A DNA stretch of 14,053 nucleotides from DASYAN01 sp036501345 (GTDB lineage: Bacteria > Chloroflexota > Ktedonobacteria > Ktedonobacterales > Ktedonobacteraceae): positions 1 through 14,053 of the forward strand of contig DASYAN010000494.1 of the NCBI GenBank assembly GCA_036501345.1, in the 5' to 3' direction. Numbering within the stretch: position 1 is the first letter of the stretch; every line of letters starts with the position of its first letter. The translations under genes and the position numbers were made by a program. Below, piece after piece: positions 13,946 to 14,053 of this stretch. The notes under the pieces are model-generated. The model was not told the DNA's origin and made no database searches. It saw only the letters and a list, made by a program, of their open reading frames with translations.

Positions 13946-14053
13946 GCAGAAGAACACTCCAACGCTAGTGGAAGAAATGGCCCTGTTTGAGCAGGGCTAT
14001 TCCTTTGTGGCGGGACTTGATGAGGCTGGTCGAGGTTGTCTCGCTGGTCCAGT
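13929..14053 (+). CDS. rnhB: Ribonuclease HII, N-terminal part (cut by the right edge)
   Basis: Forty-one codons are visible. PTLVEEMALFEQGYSFVAGLDEAGRGCLAGPV is the RNase HII N-terminus, with the catalytic Asp and Glu in DEAGRG. The enzyme nicks RNA-DNA hybrids and removes single ribonucleotides misincorporated into DNA. The ATG at 13929 overlaps the end of rplS by 17 nt in another frame; in-frame alternatives are a GTG at 13968 and an ATG at 13977, but the homology to family members begins before both. Cys follows RG where Pro or Ser is more common. rplS followed by rnhB is a conserved bacterial order. Confidence 0.9.
   Translation, partial: MRQTPKQKNTPTLVEEMALFEQGYSFVAGLDEAGRGCLAGP

Noticed and set aside
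13568..13957. Minus-strand frame of 129 codons opposite rplS
   Set aside because: Antisense shadow of a ribosomal protein gene; no family features.
1..14053. CRISPR array, tRNA, insertion sequence with transposase, or prophage
   Set aside because: No regular spaced repeats, tRNA-like cloverleaf, transposase ORF or phage gene was found on either strand by eye.

Overview
The window reads as a stretch of ordinary chromosome from a Chloroflexota bacterium, most likely class Ktedonobacteria. This is an inference from mid-range GC, the protein style (TPR proteins with unrecognised middle domains, a large L,D-transpeptidase lipoprotein, a GT87-like membrane protein) and the gene order; no rRNA or marker search was possible. 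No insertion sequence ORF, phage gene, CRISPR array or tRNA was seen.

Layout. Positions 1-8853 are all minus strand. From right to left: a tight nadK-recN-NUDIX operon (8853-5457; nadK and recN overlap, recN and NUDIX lie 18 nt apart); a two-gene unit of a small two-helix membrane protein and a GNAT acetyltransferase (5245-4538); a multi-spanning GT-C/GT87-like glycosyltransferase (4220-2724); and a two-gene unit of a TPR protein (2609-396) and a second protein cut by the window edge (365-1). The last two share a domain that resembles the NTF2-like fold. Positions 9691-14053 are all plus strand: a PLP-dependent cystathionine synthase/lyase-type enzyme, an L,D-transpeptidase lipoprotein, then a translation cluster of rpsT (S20), rplS (L19) and the start of rnhB (RNase HII), driven by a consensus-like promoter.

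The most unusual part is the divergent intergenic region 8854-9690. Its left part, read on the minus strand, has a good promoter (TTGACA-17-TACCAT), then about 410 nt packed with strong hairpins, then an intrinsic terminator placed about 45 nt before the nadK start. I saw no other nadK promoter in between. The structured RNA is therefore either an unusually long attenuating leader of the NAD kinase operon, a stand-alone ncRNA, or a relic of an IS200/IS605-superfamily element (HEARO/omega-RNA-like). The right part holds a perfect 33-bp palindrome just upstream of the promoter of the PLP enzyme gene.

Start codons were adjusted where Shine-Dalgarno or promoter positions contradict the longest reading frame: the TPR protein, GNAT, the small membrane protein, recN, nadK, the L,D-transpeptidase and rplS.
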